Source: Candidatus Gastranaerophilales bacterium
Lineage (GTDB): Bacteria; Cyanobacteriota; Vampirovibrionia; Gastranaerophilales; Gastranaerophilaceae
Reading direction: 5' to 3'
Assembly (NCBI GenBank): GCA_944325875.1
Contig: CALVBU010000005.1
Location: 62,001-126,000, forward strand
DNA length: 64,000 nt
Shown: piece after piece, positions 36,752 through 44,640 of the stretch
How the letters are laid out: every line of letters starts with the position of its first letter
How positions within the stretch are numbered: position 1 is the stretch's first letter
Position numbers and translations under genes: made by a program
The notes under the pieces: generated by a model
Seen by the model: only the letters and a program-made list of their open reading frames with translations
Databases searched by the model: none
Told to the model about the DNA's origin: nothing

Positions 36752-37633
36752 ATGGACGTACAGAATCTTTCAGAATATTTAGAATACCTTGAGGTCGAAA
36801 AAGGGCTTTCTATTAATACAATAGAAGCGTACCGACGGGATTTGGGAGATTTTTTGTGTTTTTGTGAGTCGAGAGGAATTGAAAATTTAGATAACGTACG
36901 TCGTTCTGAGGTAAATAATTACGTCCTAAAATTACATGATGAAAAAATGACAACAACAACAGTTGTTAGGAAAATAGCGTCATTAAGAGGCTTTTTCAAA
37001 TGGCTATGTGCAAATGATTTTTGCAAATCTGATCCTACCTTGACACTTGAACAGCCCAAACTTCCAAAACGCTTGCCAAAGGTTATGACTGTGCAAGAAA
37101 TAGAAGAAATTCTTAATCAAAACCTTGATGAAATGCATTCTGTAATAATTGAATTGCTTTATGGTTGTGGTCTTAGGGTTTCTGAGCTTGTTAATATAAA
37201 TCTTAGTGATATAGATATAAAGTCAAAATATCTTCAGTGTCTTGGGAAAGGTTCTAAAGAAAGAATTGTTCCTCTGGGCAAAAAGGCGATTTCTGCCTTG
37301 AATAAATATTTGCCGATAAGAGAATTTAATTTGCGTAAAAATAATGTTGAAACAAAAAATCTTTTGGTAGATGGAAACGGAAGAATTCTTACACGTCAAG
37401 ATATTTATACATTTATTCATTCTCAAGGCGAAAAAATTCATAAGCACATTTCTCCGCATACTTTAAGGCATAGTTTTGCTACTCATTTACTTGAAAACGG
37501 AGCTGATTTGAGGATTGTGCAGGAATTGCTAGGGCATAGTGATGTTTCGACCACTCAACTGTATACCCACGTAAGCAAAAAACGCTTGAAAGAAGTTTAT
37601 TTTGCTATAAATGGTAATGGAGGGATAGGATAA
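36752..37633 (+). CDS. xerC: Tyrosine recombinase XerC-like
   Basis: A 293-residue tyrosine recombinase. The N-terminal SAM-like core-binding domain (SEYLEYLEVEKGLSINTIEAY) is followed by the catalytic domain with Arg in YGCGLRVSELV, Lys in GKGSKERIVPLG, the H-x-x-R in ISPHTLRHSFATHLLE, His in LLGHSDVSTTQLYTH and the Tyr nucleophile in that same segment. Xer proteins resolve chromosome dimers at dif. A second Xer gene lies 1.5 kb away on the opposite strand, so these could be the XerC/XerD pair; which is which cannot be decided by eye. The next gene starts two bases after its stop. Confidence 0.9.
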   Translation: MDVQNLSEYLEYLEVEKGLSINTIEAYRRDLGDFLCFCESRGIENLDNVRRSEVNNYVLKLHDEKMTTTTVVRKIASLRGFFKWLCANDFCKSDPTLTLEQPKLPKRLPKVMTVQEIEEILNQNLDEMHSVIIELLYGCGLRVSELVNINLSDIDIKSKYLQCLGKGSKERIVPLGKKAISALNKYLPIREFNLRKNNVETKNLLVDGNGRILTRQDIYTFIHSQGEKIHKHISPHTLRHSFATHLLENGADLRIVQELLGHSDVSTTQLYTHVSKKRLKEVYFAINGNGGIG

Positions 37634-37634
37634 A

Positions 37635-38354
37635 ATGCTTCAACTCTTTATTACCGGAGTAAAACCAAATTCTGGCAAAACTTTTGTCACAGCAGGATTA
37701 GCTGCTACTATGCAAAGTTTGGGTTACACATCTGCTGTTTATTTGCCTGTACAAACAGGTGCTATGGAACAAAACGGATATATTCAAGCTCCTGATTTGG
37801 TTTATATAAAAAAAGCCGATAGTAATATTAAAACTTATTGCTCTTACTTGCTGAAAAGTACGGATTTACCTCTATTTGCAGCTGCAGCAGAAGACGTTTT
37901 AATCGAAAAAGATATTATTTTTGAGGATTACTTGAGTATTTCAGAACGGTATGAGTGTTTTATAGTGAATGGTGTAAGCGGTCTTTCTACACCGTTAAGT
38001 AAAAATTTTCTGGAAGAAGATTTGATTAAAACTCTTGATATTCCGCTTTTAATTGTTGCGTCCCCTCTTGATTCTTCTTTTAATGAAATATTGCTTACTA
38101 TAAATAATGCAATATCAAAGAATATTCAACTCCGCGGTGTTATACTTAATGACTGTCCTTTTAAGACCGGAGATGTAAATATAAAAAATCTCCCTCGTAT
38201 GATAGAAGAATATTCTAATACGAGAGTTCTCGGACTAATTCCTCATATACACGATATGAGAAACTTTAAGCCGGAGGATTTGATTTCTACAATTCTGTCA
38301 GGTGTCGATATAGAAAGCGTTTTCGATGTCAAAATTGCAAAACTAAGAATGTAA
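37635..38354 (+). CDS. bioD: Dethiobiotin synthetase-like ATPase
   Basis: A 239-residue P-loop protein of the BioD family, which closes the ureido ring of dethiobiotin using CO2 and ATP. Visible motifs are the extended P-loop FITGVKPNSGKTFVTAGLA (Lys15), FIVNGVSGLSTPL in place of the usual VEGAGG-PL, and LLIVASPLDSS. One key position is changed: the conserved Lys of YKPVQTG (Lys37 in E. coli) is Leu37 here (YLPVQTG), and the GAGG loop is also altered. It may be a divergent BioD serving the bioB at 25603 or a relative with another substrate. It follows xerC by two bases. Confidence 0.72.
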   Translation: MLQLFITGVKPNSGKTFVTAGLAATMQSLGYTSAVYLPVQTGAMEQNGYIQAPDLVYIKKADSNIKTYCSYLLKSTDLPLFAAAAEDVLIEKDIIFEDYLSISERYECFIVNGVSGLSTPLSKNFLEEDLIKTLDIPLLIVASPLDSSFNEILLTINNAISKNIQLRGVILNDCPFKTGDVNIKNLPRMIEEYSNTRVLGLIPHIHDMRNFKPEDLISTILSGVDIESVFDVKIAKLRM

Positions 38355-38439
38355 ACGAATGTAACGGTATATAGTTTTTATATACTCAAAAAGACAATTT
38401 TTAAACGAAAAAGTTTTTTATAAAAATAGAGGTGTTATT

Positions 38440-38613
38440 ATGGATGATAAAAAAGAGAGAAATTTAACCCTTATAGAAAAAACGGAAGAAGCAGAAATAA
38501 AATCTGCTAAAAAGGAAGTTTCTCATCATACAAATCCAATAATGAAGAAATTAATGACTTTTCATCACGAAAAAGCCTCTAAATTGTCTGTCAAAGATTT
38601 ATTTAAAAAGTAG
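38440..38613 (+). CDS. Small charged protein, unknown
   Basis: A 57-residue frame from the ATG at 38440 to a TAG at 38611, preceded by AGAGG at nine bases. It begins MDDKKERNLTLIEKTEEAE, is rich in Lys/Glu, contains His pairs (SHHTNP, TFHHEK) and ends KLSVKDLFKK. No family is recognised. Codon use and the ribosome-binding site support translation; no nearby gene on the same strand is clearly coupled. Confidence 0.6.
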   Translation: MDDKKERNLTLIEKTEEAEIKSAKKEVSHHTNPIMKKLMTFHHEKASKLSVKDLFKK

Positions 38614-38629
38614 CGAAAATCAAATATAG

Positions 38630-38851
38630 TTAATCAAATTTCAAGAGGTCACAAAGTTTCATATCAAAAGCGTCAGCAATTTGTGCCAAAGTCATAACAG
38701 ATGGTTTGTTTTTTAATCTTTCAATAGTTCCTATTGTAAGTAGGCTCATATCTGCTTTTTGTGCAAGTTTTTCTTGTGACCAGCCTCTAAGGATACGTTC
38801 TTTCTTTATTTTTTCTGCAATTTTATCAAAAAGATTTTCAGTATTATCCAT
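38630..38851 (-). CDS. XRE-family (Cro/cI-type) regulator
   Basis: A 73-residue protein that is essentially one HTH_3 domain: KIKKERILRGWSQEKLAQKADMSLLTIGTIERLKNKPSVMTLAQIADAF, with the Q-E-K-L-A second helix and recognition helix LLTIGTIERLK. Such single-domain XRE proteins are plasmid-, phage- or toxin-antitoxin-type repressors, but also stand-alone regulators. It is divergent from a 64-residue gene, with a perfect 32-bp palindrome between them and a TACTCTAT half-site at 38851-38858 overlapping its own start region. Confidence 0.92.
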   Translation of the reverse strand: MDNTENLFDKIAEKIKKERILRGWSQEKLAQKADMSLLTIGTIERLKNKPSVMTLAQIADAFDMKLCDLLKFD

Positions 38852-38885
38852 ACTCTATATTATAAGAACTTGACAAAGAATAATC

Positions 38886-38917
38886 TATATATTACTCTAT
38901 ACATAGAGTAATATATA
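38886..38917. promoter_or_regulatory. Perfect palindromic operator
   Basis: Two 15-base arms, TATATATTACTCTAT and its exact complement, flank the dinucleotide AC. The palindrome covers the predicted -10 (TACTCT, 17 bases after TTGACA at 38870-38875) and start point of the rightward gene, so binding there would repress it. The XRE protein next door is the obvious candidate binder. Confidence 0.85.
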
Positions 38918-38929
38918 AAGAGGTTTAGT

Positions 38930-39124
38930 ATGTCAATTACTTTTAAAGAAATTGAAGAACAGATGTTCAAAACAAAAGATTTGATAAGGACTCTTTGTGA
39001 TACCGTTCATGTCTGTATGAAAGAACAAAGACCAATGCATCATATAGCTACACTTTGTCCTATAGTATTTGAACAATTTACAAAAACAGAACAAATATTA
39101 GACAATTATTTTCATCAAAATTAA
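38930..39124 (+). CDS. Small protein controlled by the palindromic operator
   Basis: A 64-residue protein (MSITFKEIEEQMFKTKDLI, then TVHVCMKEQRPMHHIA and FEQFTKTEQILDNYF) with two predicted helices and a Cys/His-containing middle. AAGAGG precedes the ATG. No family is recognised. Location downstream of an XRE-type operator suggests tightly controlled expression, as for a small toxin or an accessory regulator, but this is inference. Its end overlaps the convergent xer gene by four bases. Confidence 0.7.
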   Translation: MSITFKEIEEQMFKTKDLIRTLCDTVHVCMKEQRPMHHIATLCPIVFEQFTKTEQILDNYFHQN

Positions 39125-40035
39125 GCCCTCGGGTGAGTTTCGTTATAGACCTCTTTTAGGTGCTGACTTGATACGTGAGTGTAAATCTGGGTGTTTGAAA
39201 TGCTGGCATGACCAAGGAGTTCTTGCACAACCCTTAAATCAGCCCCGTTTTCTATTAAATGAGTTGCAAAGCTGTGACGGAATACGTGAGGGGTAACGTG
39301 TTTTGGAAGTTGGATTTTTTCAACAACATCGTTTATAACATTTCTTATTGTGCGTGTTTGAAGTCTATAGCCTGTATTATTTATAAATACAGGTGATTCT
39401 TCGTTATTTTCTACGCGAAAACCTTTTGCAACAAGAGGTCGAGCTGTATCGATGTATCTTTGCAGATAAGTTTTTGCACGATCTGTTACAAGAATAATTC
39501 TCTCTTTTGAGCCTTTTCCGAAAACTCTTATTTCGTTATTTGCAAGGTTCAAATCTTCAAAATTGAGTCCGCTCAATTCAGATACACGCATTCCTGTCGC
39601 CCATAAAAGTTCTAAGATTGCTTTGTTTCTGTAACCGGCCGGTGTATCAATTTTTATATTATTCAAAATTTGTTCCACCTCATACGGAGTGAGGAATTTT
39701 GGAAGTTGTCTAGGTCGTTTGGGGGAATTTAAATTCATTGCAGGATTAGAATCTACCTTTTTTTCCCGATAAAGATATTTGTAAAAAGTCCGTAATGATG
39801 CTATTTTTCGGGCTATTGTAGTTTTTTTGTAGTTAAATTTTTGGATAAAATGCAGGTATTCACGCACTTTTGAGAAGTTTACACTTTCGATAGGTGTTTC
39901 CCCAAGCCAGAGCAAAAAGTCTAAAATGTCCGAATAATAGGCTTTTGCAGTATGTTTAGAGAAGTTTTTTTCAACAAGAATATAACTTCTAAAATCCTCC
40001 AAATCATGTTTTGAACTTGAATTTAAACCCATCAT
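39121..40035 (-). CDS. xerD: Tyrosine recombinase XerD-like
   Basis: A 304-residue tyrosine recombinase closely related in layout to the one at 36752. The core-binding domain (DFRSYILVEKNFSKHTAKAY) precedes the catalytic domain with WATGMRVSELSG, GKGSKERIILV, VTPHVFRHSFATHLIE and LLGHASISNTQIYTH holding the catalytic Arg, Lys, His-x-x-Arg, His and Tyr. AAGG precedes two adjacent ATGs (40035 and 40032); the second has the better spacing. The presence of two full-length Xer proteins fits the XerC/XerD dimer-resolution pair. Confidence 0.9.
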   Translation of the reverse strand: MMGLNSSSKHDLEDFRSYILVEKNFSKHTAKAYYSDILDFLLWLGETPIESVNFSKVREYLHFIQKFNYKKTTIARKIASLRTFYKYLYREKKVDSNPAMNLNSPKRPRQLPKFLTPYEVEQILNNIKIDTPAGYRNKAILELLWATGMRVSELSGLNFEDLNLANNEIRVFGKGSKERIILVTDRAKTYLQRYIDTARPLVAKGFRVENNEESPVFINNTGYRLQTRTIRNVINDVVEKIQLPKHVTPHVFRHSFATHLIENGADLRVVQELLGHASISNTQIYTHVSSQHLKEVYNETHPRA

Positions 40036-40131
40036 TTACCTTATTGCTTTTTTACAAAAACTATTATACAATATTTTTGGTAGATTTAAAATAGTAAGTT
40101 CGGAAAAAGATACTAAAAATCGGGAGAAAAA

Positions 40132-41946
40132 ATGAAATACAAAAAATTGCTAATAGCATCAATGATTTTCGCTAACATCCTATGCGTTTCTGACGTTTTT
40201 GCACAAGAACTTCAAGCAAAAGTTGCAATAGGTTCAAGTATGAATAAAAAGCACGCAGCTATTGATAAGATGATTGAATATAATCAGTATTCAGAAGCTG
40301 ATGTAGCTTTGAGAAATGTTTTAAACAGTTCTCCTAATGATGTTGAAGCAAAAGTCTTGAGAATTATTTGGATGGCTAAACAGCACAAATTAGCTCCTGC
40401 TCAGGAAGAGCTTGATAAAATGCTAAAACAATATCCGAATAACGCAGGATTACATTATGCCCAAGGACTTGTCTACCTAAAACGCAGAACTTCTTCCGAT
40501 GTTACATATATTAGAGATTCAAAGAACTTACTTGATGATGCAATAAAAGAATTTGTAAAAGCTGTTAATTTAGATAGTAACTATTACCAAGCATATAACG
40601 CTATGGGTGTTGCAACTTTGCAGTTAGGAAATACTTCTGATGCTAAAGAATTGTTTGAAACTGCTTTAAAAATAAATCCACAATTTGCAACAGCTTACGA
40701 TAATTTAGGAAATATAGCTTTGATCAATGGTGATTTAACCGGTGCAGAAGACAATTTTATGAAATCTCTTAAATATAATTCTCACAATCCGACTACAATG
40801 TACCATTTAGGTCAAGTTGCAGTAAGACAAAAAGATTACAATAAAGCTCTTACTTGGTTGAACCACTCTATTCATATTAATCCAAATTCAGCACCAGCAC
40901 TAACTTTGCAAGGTGAATGTTATTTGGTACAAGGTAACCAAGCTGCAGCAATCAATTCATTCAAAAAAGCTGTTACTGTAAAACCAGAAAACTCAAGAGC
41001 ATATATTAACCTTGCAAACATTTATCAAAAACGTTCTGATGCGGAATTTGCAATGGAACAGTTAAAGACTGTTTTGGCTATCAACCCAAGATATAAAGAT
41101 GCGATAATGAGAGTTGCAGACTTGTCTTTAGAAACAAGAAAGTATGAGCAAGCTTTAGATTACTATTCAAAATTAGTCGATGATTCTCAATATGGTAATG
41201 ATGCAATTATCGGGCTTGCAAATACATATTATGAAATGTCAAAAGATCGCGGTGATAGTGGCGATATGACAACAAATAAGGAAGTTTATCTTGCTTATGA
41301 CTATATAAATAAAGCAATAGAAAGAGTTCCTGATAGATTAGATTTACATCTTGCAAAAATTAAACTTGCAAGATTAACTCACCAAGTTCCACTTTCAAAA
41401 GATAGCTTGAATTATATTGTACAAGCTGCTTCAAATAACCTTATGGATAGCGTAATCAAAGGTGAAGCATATCTTGCTCTTGGTAGAGAAAAAGATGCTG
41501 TATATACATTTGAAAATGCAATTAACTTTGCAAATAATGTTGATGATGAACTTTATTTGGCAGAAATTTTGGTTCATAATAAACAGTTTAGAACTGCAAA
41601 AGTTGCTTTGAAAAAAGTTCTTATGCAAGAACCTGATAATATAATTGCAAAAAATGGCCTTGCATATATTGATTTGTGTGAAATTAAATCAAATGAATTC
41701 TTTGATGTTGCTCAAAGACAATTTAAAGAAGAAAATTACGCATCAGCAATTGAATATTGTAACCGTGCGATTGACTTCTATCATAACAGCCCTGCAATTG
41801 CAAAATTGAAGGCTCAATCTTATGAACAAGAAAAGAATTATCAAGGTGCGATTAAATATTACAACCAATATTTATCAATGAGCCCAAGTGCCCCTGATAG
41901 AGAAGAAGTTTTGAAAAAAATAGAAAAATTCCAAAAGAAAATTTAA
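40132..41946 (+). CDS. Secreted or periplasmic TPR protein
   Basis: A 604-residue protein with a Sec signal peptide (MKYKKLLIASMIFANILCV, cleavage likely after VFA at about 24), followed by a long TPR array: LHYAQGLVYLKRR, YNAMGVATLQLGNTSDAKEL, YDNLGNIALINGDLTGAE and others to the end (YEQEKNYQGAIKYYNQYL). At least twelve repeats are visible. It probably scaffolds envelope complexes in the periplasm. GGGAGAAAAA precedes the ATG. The following short gene and engB are on the same strand after 54 bases. Confidence 0.88.
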   Translation: MKYKKLLIASMIFANILCVSDVFAQELQAKVAIGSSMNKKHAAIDKMIEYNQYSEADVALRNVLNSSPNDVEAKVLRIIWMAKQHKLAPAQEELDKMLKQYPNNAGLHYAQGLVYLKRRTSSDVTYIRDSKNLLDDAIKEFVKAVNLDSNYYQAYNAMGVATLQLGNTSDAKELFETALKINPQFATAYDNLGNIALINGDLTGAEDNFMKSLKYNSHNPTTMYHLGQVAVRQKDYNKALTWLNHSIHINPNSAPALTLQGECYLVQGNQAAAINSFKKAVTVKPENSRAYINLANIYQKRSDAEFAMEQLKTVLAINPRYKDAIMRVADLSLETRKYEQALDYYSKLVDDSQYGNDAIIGLANTYYEMSKDRGDSGDMTTNKEVYLAYDYINKAIERVPDRLDLHLAKIKLARLTHQVPLSKDSLNYIVQAASNNLMDSVIKGEAYLALGREKDAVYTFENAINFANNVDDELYLAEILVHNKQFRTAKVALKKVLMQEPDNIIAKNGLAYIDLCEIKSNEFFDVAQRQFKEENYASAIEYCNRAIDFYHNSPAIAKLKAQSYEQEKNYQGAIKYYNQYLSMSPSAPDREEVLKKIEKFQKKI

Positions 41947-42000
41947 TAATTTTCAGGAATTAAGAATTCAGCAATATAAATAACCAGATTAAAAAAGACA

Positions 42001-42258
42001 ATGAAAAAATTTGATATACGTAAAACGTTTGAAGTATTTTGGAAAGAACCTCTGAGTATTTTAACGGAGGGACTTTTCCAAATTGTTAATATACAGTCGA
42101 ATATATTTAGCCAAAAACCTTCGGTAAATGTTGACTTTTTGAAGGATAAGACTCAGATCACGGTTGTAGATAGTGATAAGATGTACAATTTATTTCAAAC
42201 AGTGTTATTCAAACAACGTTTGAAAGAACAACAAAAGAAAGCATTGTCTTCAAAATGA
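42001..42258 (+). CDS. Conserved-looking 85-residue protein upstream of engB
   Basis: A small basic protein (MKKFDIRKTFEVFWKEPLSI, then VNVDFLKDKTQITVVDSDKMY) with mixed alpha/beta predicted structure and a Lys/Gln-rich C-terminal helix. I do not recognise it. No good ribosome-binding site precedes the ATG. Its stop overlaps the engB start (ATGA), which implies translational coupling and a real gene. Confidence 0.65.
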   Translation: MKKFDIRKTFEVFWKEPLSILTEGLFQIVNIQSNIFSQKPSVNVDFLKDKTQITVVDSDKMYNLFQTVLFKQRLKEQQKKALSSK

Positions 42259-42839
42259 AAAAAAACGTGAAAATTATAAACGGAACATTTATTATCAGTG
42301 CAGAAAAACTTTCTCAATGTCCGGATACGAGTTTGGCTGAATATCCATTATTAGGACGTTCAAATGTTGGAAAGTCTTCTTTTATAAATGCATTAGCTAA
42401 TAATAAAAAGTTAGCCAAAACATCTAATACTCCGGGGAAGACAAGGTTAATTAACTTTTTTAACTTTGCTGATAAATTTATGATAGCGGATTTGCCAGGT
42501 TATGGTTATGCGAAAGTATCAAGAGAAGCTCAGAATAAGTGGCAAAAGTATTTAGAAGAATATCTTTTAAAACGTGAGCAGATAAAATCTTTAATCCAGT
42601 TAATAGACGGTCGTCATGATATCCAAAAAAATGATTATCAAATGAGAGAATGGGTAATGGCTTATGATTTACCTATATTTACTGTGGTGACAAAAATGGA
42701 TTATGTTCCGCGCGGAAAACAGTTGAATGTTATTAAAAAAGTTGAAAAAGAATTTGGCGGATTAGTGTTACCATTTAGCGCAGTTGATAATCATTTTAAT
42801 GAAGCTATTTTTGATAATTTACTCCAAACAGAGGATTAA
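42255..42839 (+). CDS. engB: Ribosome biogenesis GTPase EngB (YsxC/YihA)
   Basis: A 194-residue single-domain GTPase for late 50S assembly. G1 is GRSNVGKSS, the following NTPGKTRLINFF holds G2, DLPGYGYAKVS is the G3 with the family-specific PGYGYA, TKMD is G4 and FSAVD near the end is G5. Size is typical. It overlaps the preceding small gene by four bases. Confidence 0.96.
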   Translation: MKKNVKIINGTFIISAEKLSQCPDTSLAEYPLLGRSNVGKSSFINALANNKKLAKTSNTPGKTRLINFFNFADKFMIADLPGYGYAKVSREAQNKWQKYLEEYLLKREQIKSLIQLIDGRHDIQKNDYQMREWVMAYDLPIFTVVTKMDYVPRGKQLNVIKKVEKEFGGLVLPFSAVDNHFNEAIFDNLLQTED

Positions 42840-42902
42840 AAACGACTTTGTCTCCGCTAAAATGATAATGGGTGTAGAACAAGTTTTTAGCGGGGGGTTA
42901 GT

Positions 42903-43130
42903 ATGGAAAGGGAATATTCACAAACAGAATTTTACCCTGGGACTAACGGGGAGATTTCAAATTCTATTACCAAAAGTTGGACTGAACAGGCACTTGAATG
43001 TTATTCGATTGGATGTGACTGCAAAAAATGTTCGTTGAAAAACGGAAACTATTCTTTTGTATGTCAAATGCCAAAGGTTATTGATATTTTAATTAGTGCA
43101 ATTGGCAAACCCCGAATGGATATGGCATAG
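42903..43130 (+). CDS. Small Cys-cluster protein
   Basis: A 75-residue protein with SWTEQALECYSIGCDCKKC followed by a fourth to fifth Cys in YSFVCQMPKVIDILISAIG. The spacing C-x-C-x2-C...C looks like a zinc or iron-sulfur binding knuckle. The ATG follows a G-rich stretch (GCGGGGGG) that could act as ribosome-binding site. A frame-shifted longer reading (42784-43038) overlaps it but lacks a start signal. It is followed directly by a terminator. Function unknown. Confidence 0.7.
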   Translation: MEREYSQTEFYPGTNGEISNSITKSWTEQALECYSIGCDCKKCSLKNGNYSFVCQMPKVIDILISAIGKPRMDMA

Positions 43131-43145
43131 AACTCCTTTTTTTTC

Positions 43146-43180
43146 AAAAGCAGATAAATTTAGATTATCTGCTTTTTATT
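43146..43180 (+). terminator. Rho-independent terminator
   Basis: AAAAGCAGATAA pairs with TTATCTGCTTTT and continues in T residues; ends the transcript of the Cys-cluster gene. Confidence 0.85.
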
Positions 43181-43267
43181 TTTTATAATACACAAACCGC
43201 CCTTATAAATTATAAGAGCGGTTCTCACAACTATCCATAATCCCGACTTAGTTTTTACTTAACAAAT

Positions 43268-43480
43268 TTATTCAAAAGCTATACCTTCTTTATGTAATTT
43301 TGCACGTTTTGCAAGATACCATTGTTTTGCTTCAATTTCGTCAAGGTTATTTTTTATTTCTTCAAGTTCTGCCAAAAGCACCGATAAATCTTTTCTTTGA
43401 GGTGTGTAAGTTTCAGTTTCTTCTGACCAGCTCATAGGGAAACAATTGTTTTCAAACAATTCTTTCATATCTGTTTTCAT
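43268..43480 (-). CDS. Small acidic coiled-coil protein
   Basis: A 70-residue protein, second gene of a two-gene unit. The N-terminus MKTDMKELFENNCFPMSW is followed by a helical heptad-rich stretch LSVLLAELEEIKNNLDEIEAK. GGAGGG lies nine bases before the ATG, so translation is well supported. No family is recognised; no signal peptide. Confidence 0.65.
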   Translation of the reverse strand: MKTDMKELFENNCFPMSWSEETETYTPQRKDLSVLLAELEEIKNNLDEIEAKQWYLAKRAKLHKEGIAFE

Positions 43481-43503
43481 AGCACATACCCTCCGATTTT
43501 AGA

Positions 43504-43713
43504 CTAATCTTTTTGTGAAATAAAAGAATGGAATAAATCTACAAGATCAAATTTTCCGTATTTGAAAGGCATTGGCATATTGTCGTATTCACTGCCGGTA
43601 ATTTCTTGTAAATCTTGCATTTGTCTGTAGTCCAGTGAATTAAAATCAAAACTGGTCATTTCTGCATAATCTACCATTAATTCGTCCATATCCAAAACTT
43701 TTTTATTTTTCAT
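43504..43713 (-). CDS. Small acidic protein, unknown
   Basis: A 69-residue acidic protein beginning MKNKKVLDMDELMVDYAEM with several Asp/Glu and aromatic residues (DFNSLDYRQMQDL, PFKYGKFDLVDLF). AAGGAG at optimal distance from the ATG supports translation. It is 23 bases upstream of the coiled-coil gene, so the two form one operon. Function unknown. Confidence 0.65.
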   Translation of the reverse strand: MKNKKVLDMDELMVDYAEMTSFDFNSLDYRQMQDLQEITGSEYDNMPMPFKYGKFDLVDLFHSFISQKD

Positions 43714-43865
43714 TACACACTCCTTATTGTGACTGATAACAAATTTTGTATCGGGTTGTTTGGATCAAAACTTTAATAAAATGATTAATGTTGTTACATA
43801 ATTTTACAAAATCCAAAATGTCAGCCATTTTATATGTGTGATAAAATGTAGACAAAGAGGTAATT

Positions 43866-44270
43866 ATGAAAGAAAAAGCAATTGAATATTATTTAACAAA
43901 AGGTTATTCCTGTTCAGAAAGTGTTGTAATGTCTGCGATTGATGCAGGCTTATGCGATAAATCTTTACTATCATGTGCTACAAGTTTTTGTGGCGGTATG
44001 TTATCAGGCTGTTTATGCGGAGCTATTGCTGGTGCTCAAATGGTAATAGGATATAACTTCGGACGTGAAAACTCAAAAGGAAATGAAGTTTTAGCCAAAG
44101 CGAAAGCTAAAGAGTTTATTGATGAGTTTAAAAAAAGAAATAAGGTTACATGTTGCAGAATTTTGTCTGCTGGTTTAGAAGGAATGGAAAGAAAGCAACA
44201 TTGTTCTAAGATGGTTACTGATGCTGTAGAAATTTTAGAACAGTTAGTGAAGGTTAAGACAAATGCTTAA
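43866..44270 (+). CDS. C_GCAxxG_C_C-type redox protein
   Basis: A 134-residue Cys-rich protein of the C_GCAxxG_C_C family, putative redox-active proteins of anaerobes. Motifs: GYSCSESVVMSA at the N-terminus, CGGMLSGCLCGAIAGAQMVIG in the middle (here CGAIAG replaces GCAxxG but the pattern holds), and CCRIL and CSKMV near the C-terminus. AAAGAGG precedes the ATG. It overlaps fluC by eight bases, so the two are translationally coupled. Confidence 0.82.
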   Translation: MKEKAIEYYLTKGYSCSESVVMSAIDAGLCDKSLLSCATSFCGGMLSGCLCGAIAGAQMVIGYNFGRENSKGNEVLAKAKAKEFIDEFKKRNKVTCCRILSAGLEGMERKQHCSKMVTDAVEILEQLVKVKTNA

Positions 44271-44640
44271 TGTATTCAGTGTATTTCTTGGTGGAGGTTT
44301 CGGTGCTGTTTTAAGATACCTTACCGGAATGTATTTTTTAAAGAATTTACATACAAACCTCCCTTTAGCGACTTTCACCGTAAATGTAATTGGATGTTTC
44401 ATTCTCGGGTTTTTATATATTTTATTCATTAATAAAACTGATTGGAATTCTGCTGTAAAACTTGCTTTAACTGCGGGTTTTTGCGGAGGACTTACGACAT
44501 TCAGCACTTTTTCTGTTGAAGTATTTGAAATGATTAGAAATACTCAATACGTTCAGGCCTTTTTATATATTGGTCTGAGTGTATTGGTTGGTTTGATTGC
44601 AGTAATGATAGGAGCTTATTTTGCAAAACTTTGTATTTGA
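44263..44640 (+). CDS. fluC: Fluoride channel FluC (CrcB)
   Basis: A 125-residue four-helix membrane protein that exports fluoride as a dual-topology dimer. Diagnostic motifs are GGGFGAVLRYLTG, the TFTVNVIGCFILG segment with the Asn lining the pore, and GFCGGLTTFSTFSVE with the central Na+ site and Phe box. No fluoride riboswitch is seen upstream; expression appears tied to the overlapping redox gene. It overlaps the next gene by 20 bases. Confidence 0.95.
   Translation: MLNVFSVFLGGGFGAVLRYLTGMYFLKNLHTNLPLATFTVNVIGCFILGFLYILFINKTDWNSAVKLALTAGFCGGLTTFSTFSVEVFEMIRNTQYVQAFLYIGLSVLVGLIAVMIGAYFAKLCI

Noticed and set aside
38354-40035. Two Xer genes as an integron or transposon
   Set aside because: Both have full XerC/XerD lengths and motifs, lie on opposite strands, and no inverted terminal repeats, attC sites or cargo genes were seen.
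42784-43038. Alternative 84-residue plus-strand gene after engB
   Set aside because: It overlaps the end of engB and the Cys-cluster gene in another frame, has no ribosome-binding site, and its sequence is not protein-like.
43194-43223. Second hairpin AACCGC...GCGGTT as a terminator
   Set aside because: The inverted repeat is good but neither strand has a T-tract after it; the adjacent hairpin at 43146-43180 is the convincing terminator.
44100-44262. Fluoride riboswitch before fluC
   Set aside because: fluC starts inside the preceding coding sequence, so there is no leader, and no riboswitch-like pseudoknot was seen upstream of the operon.
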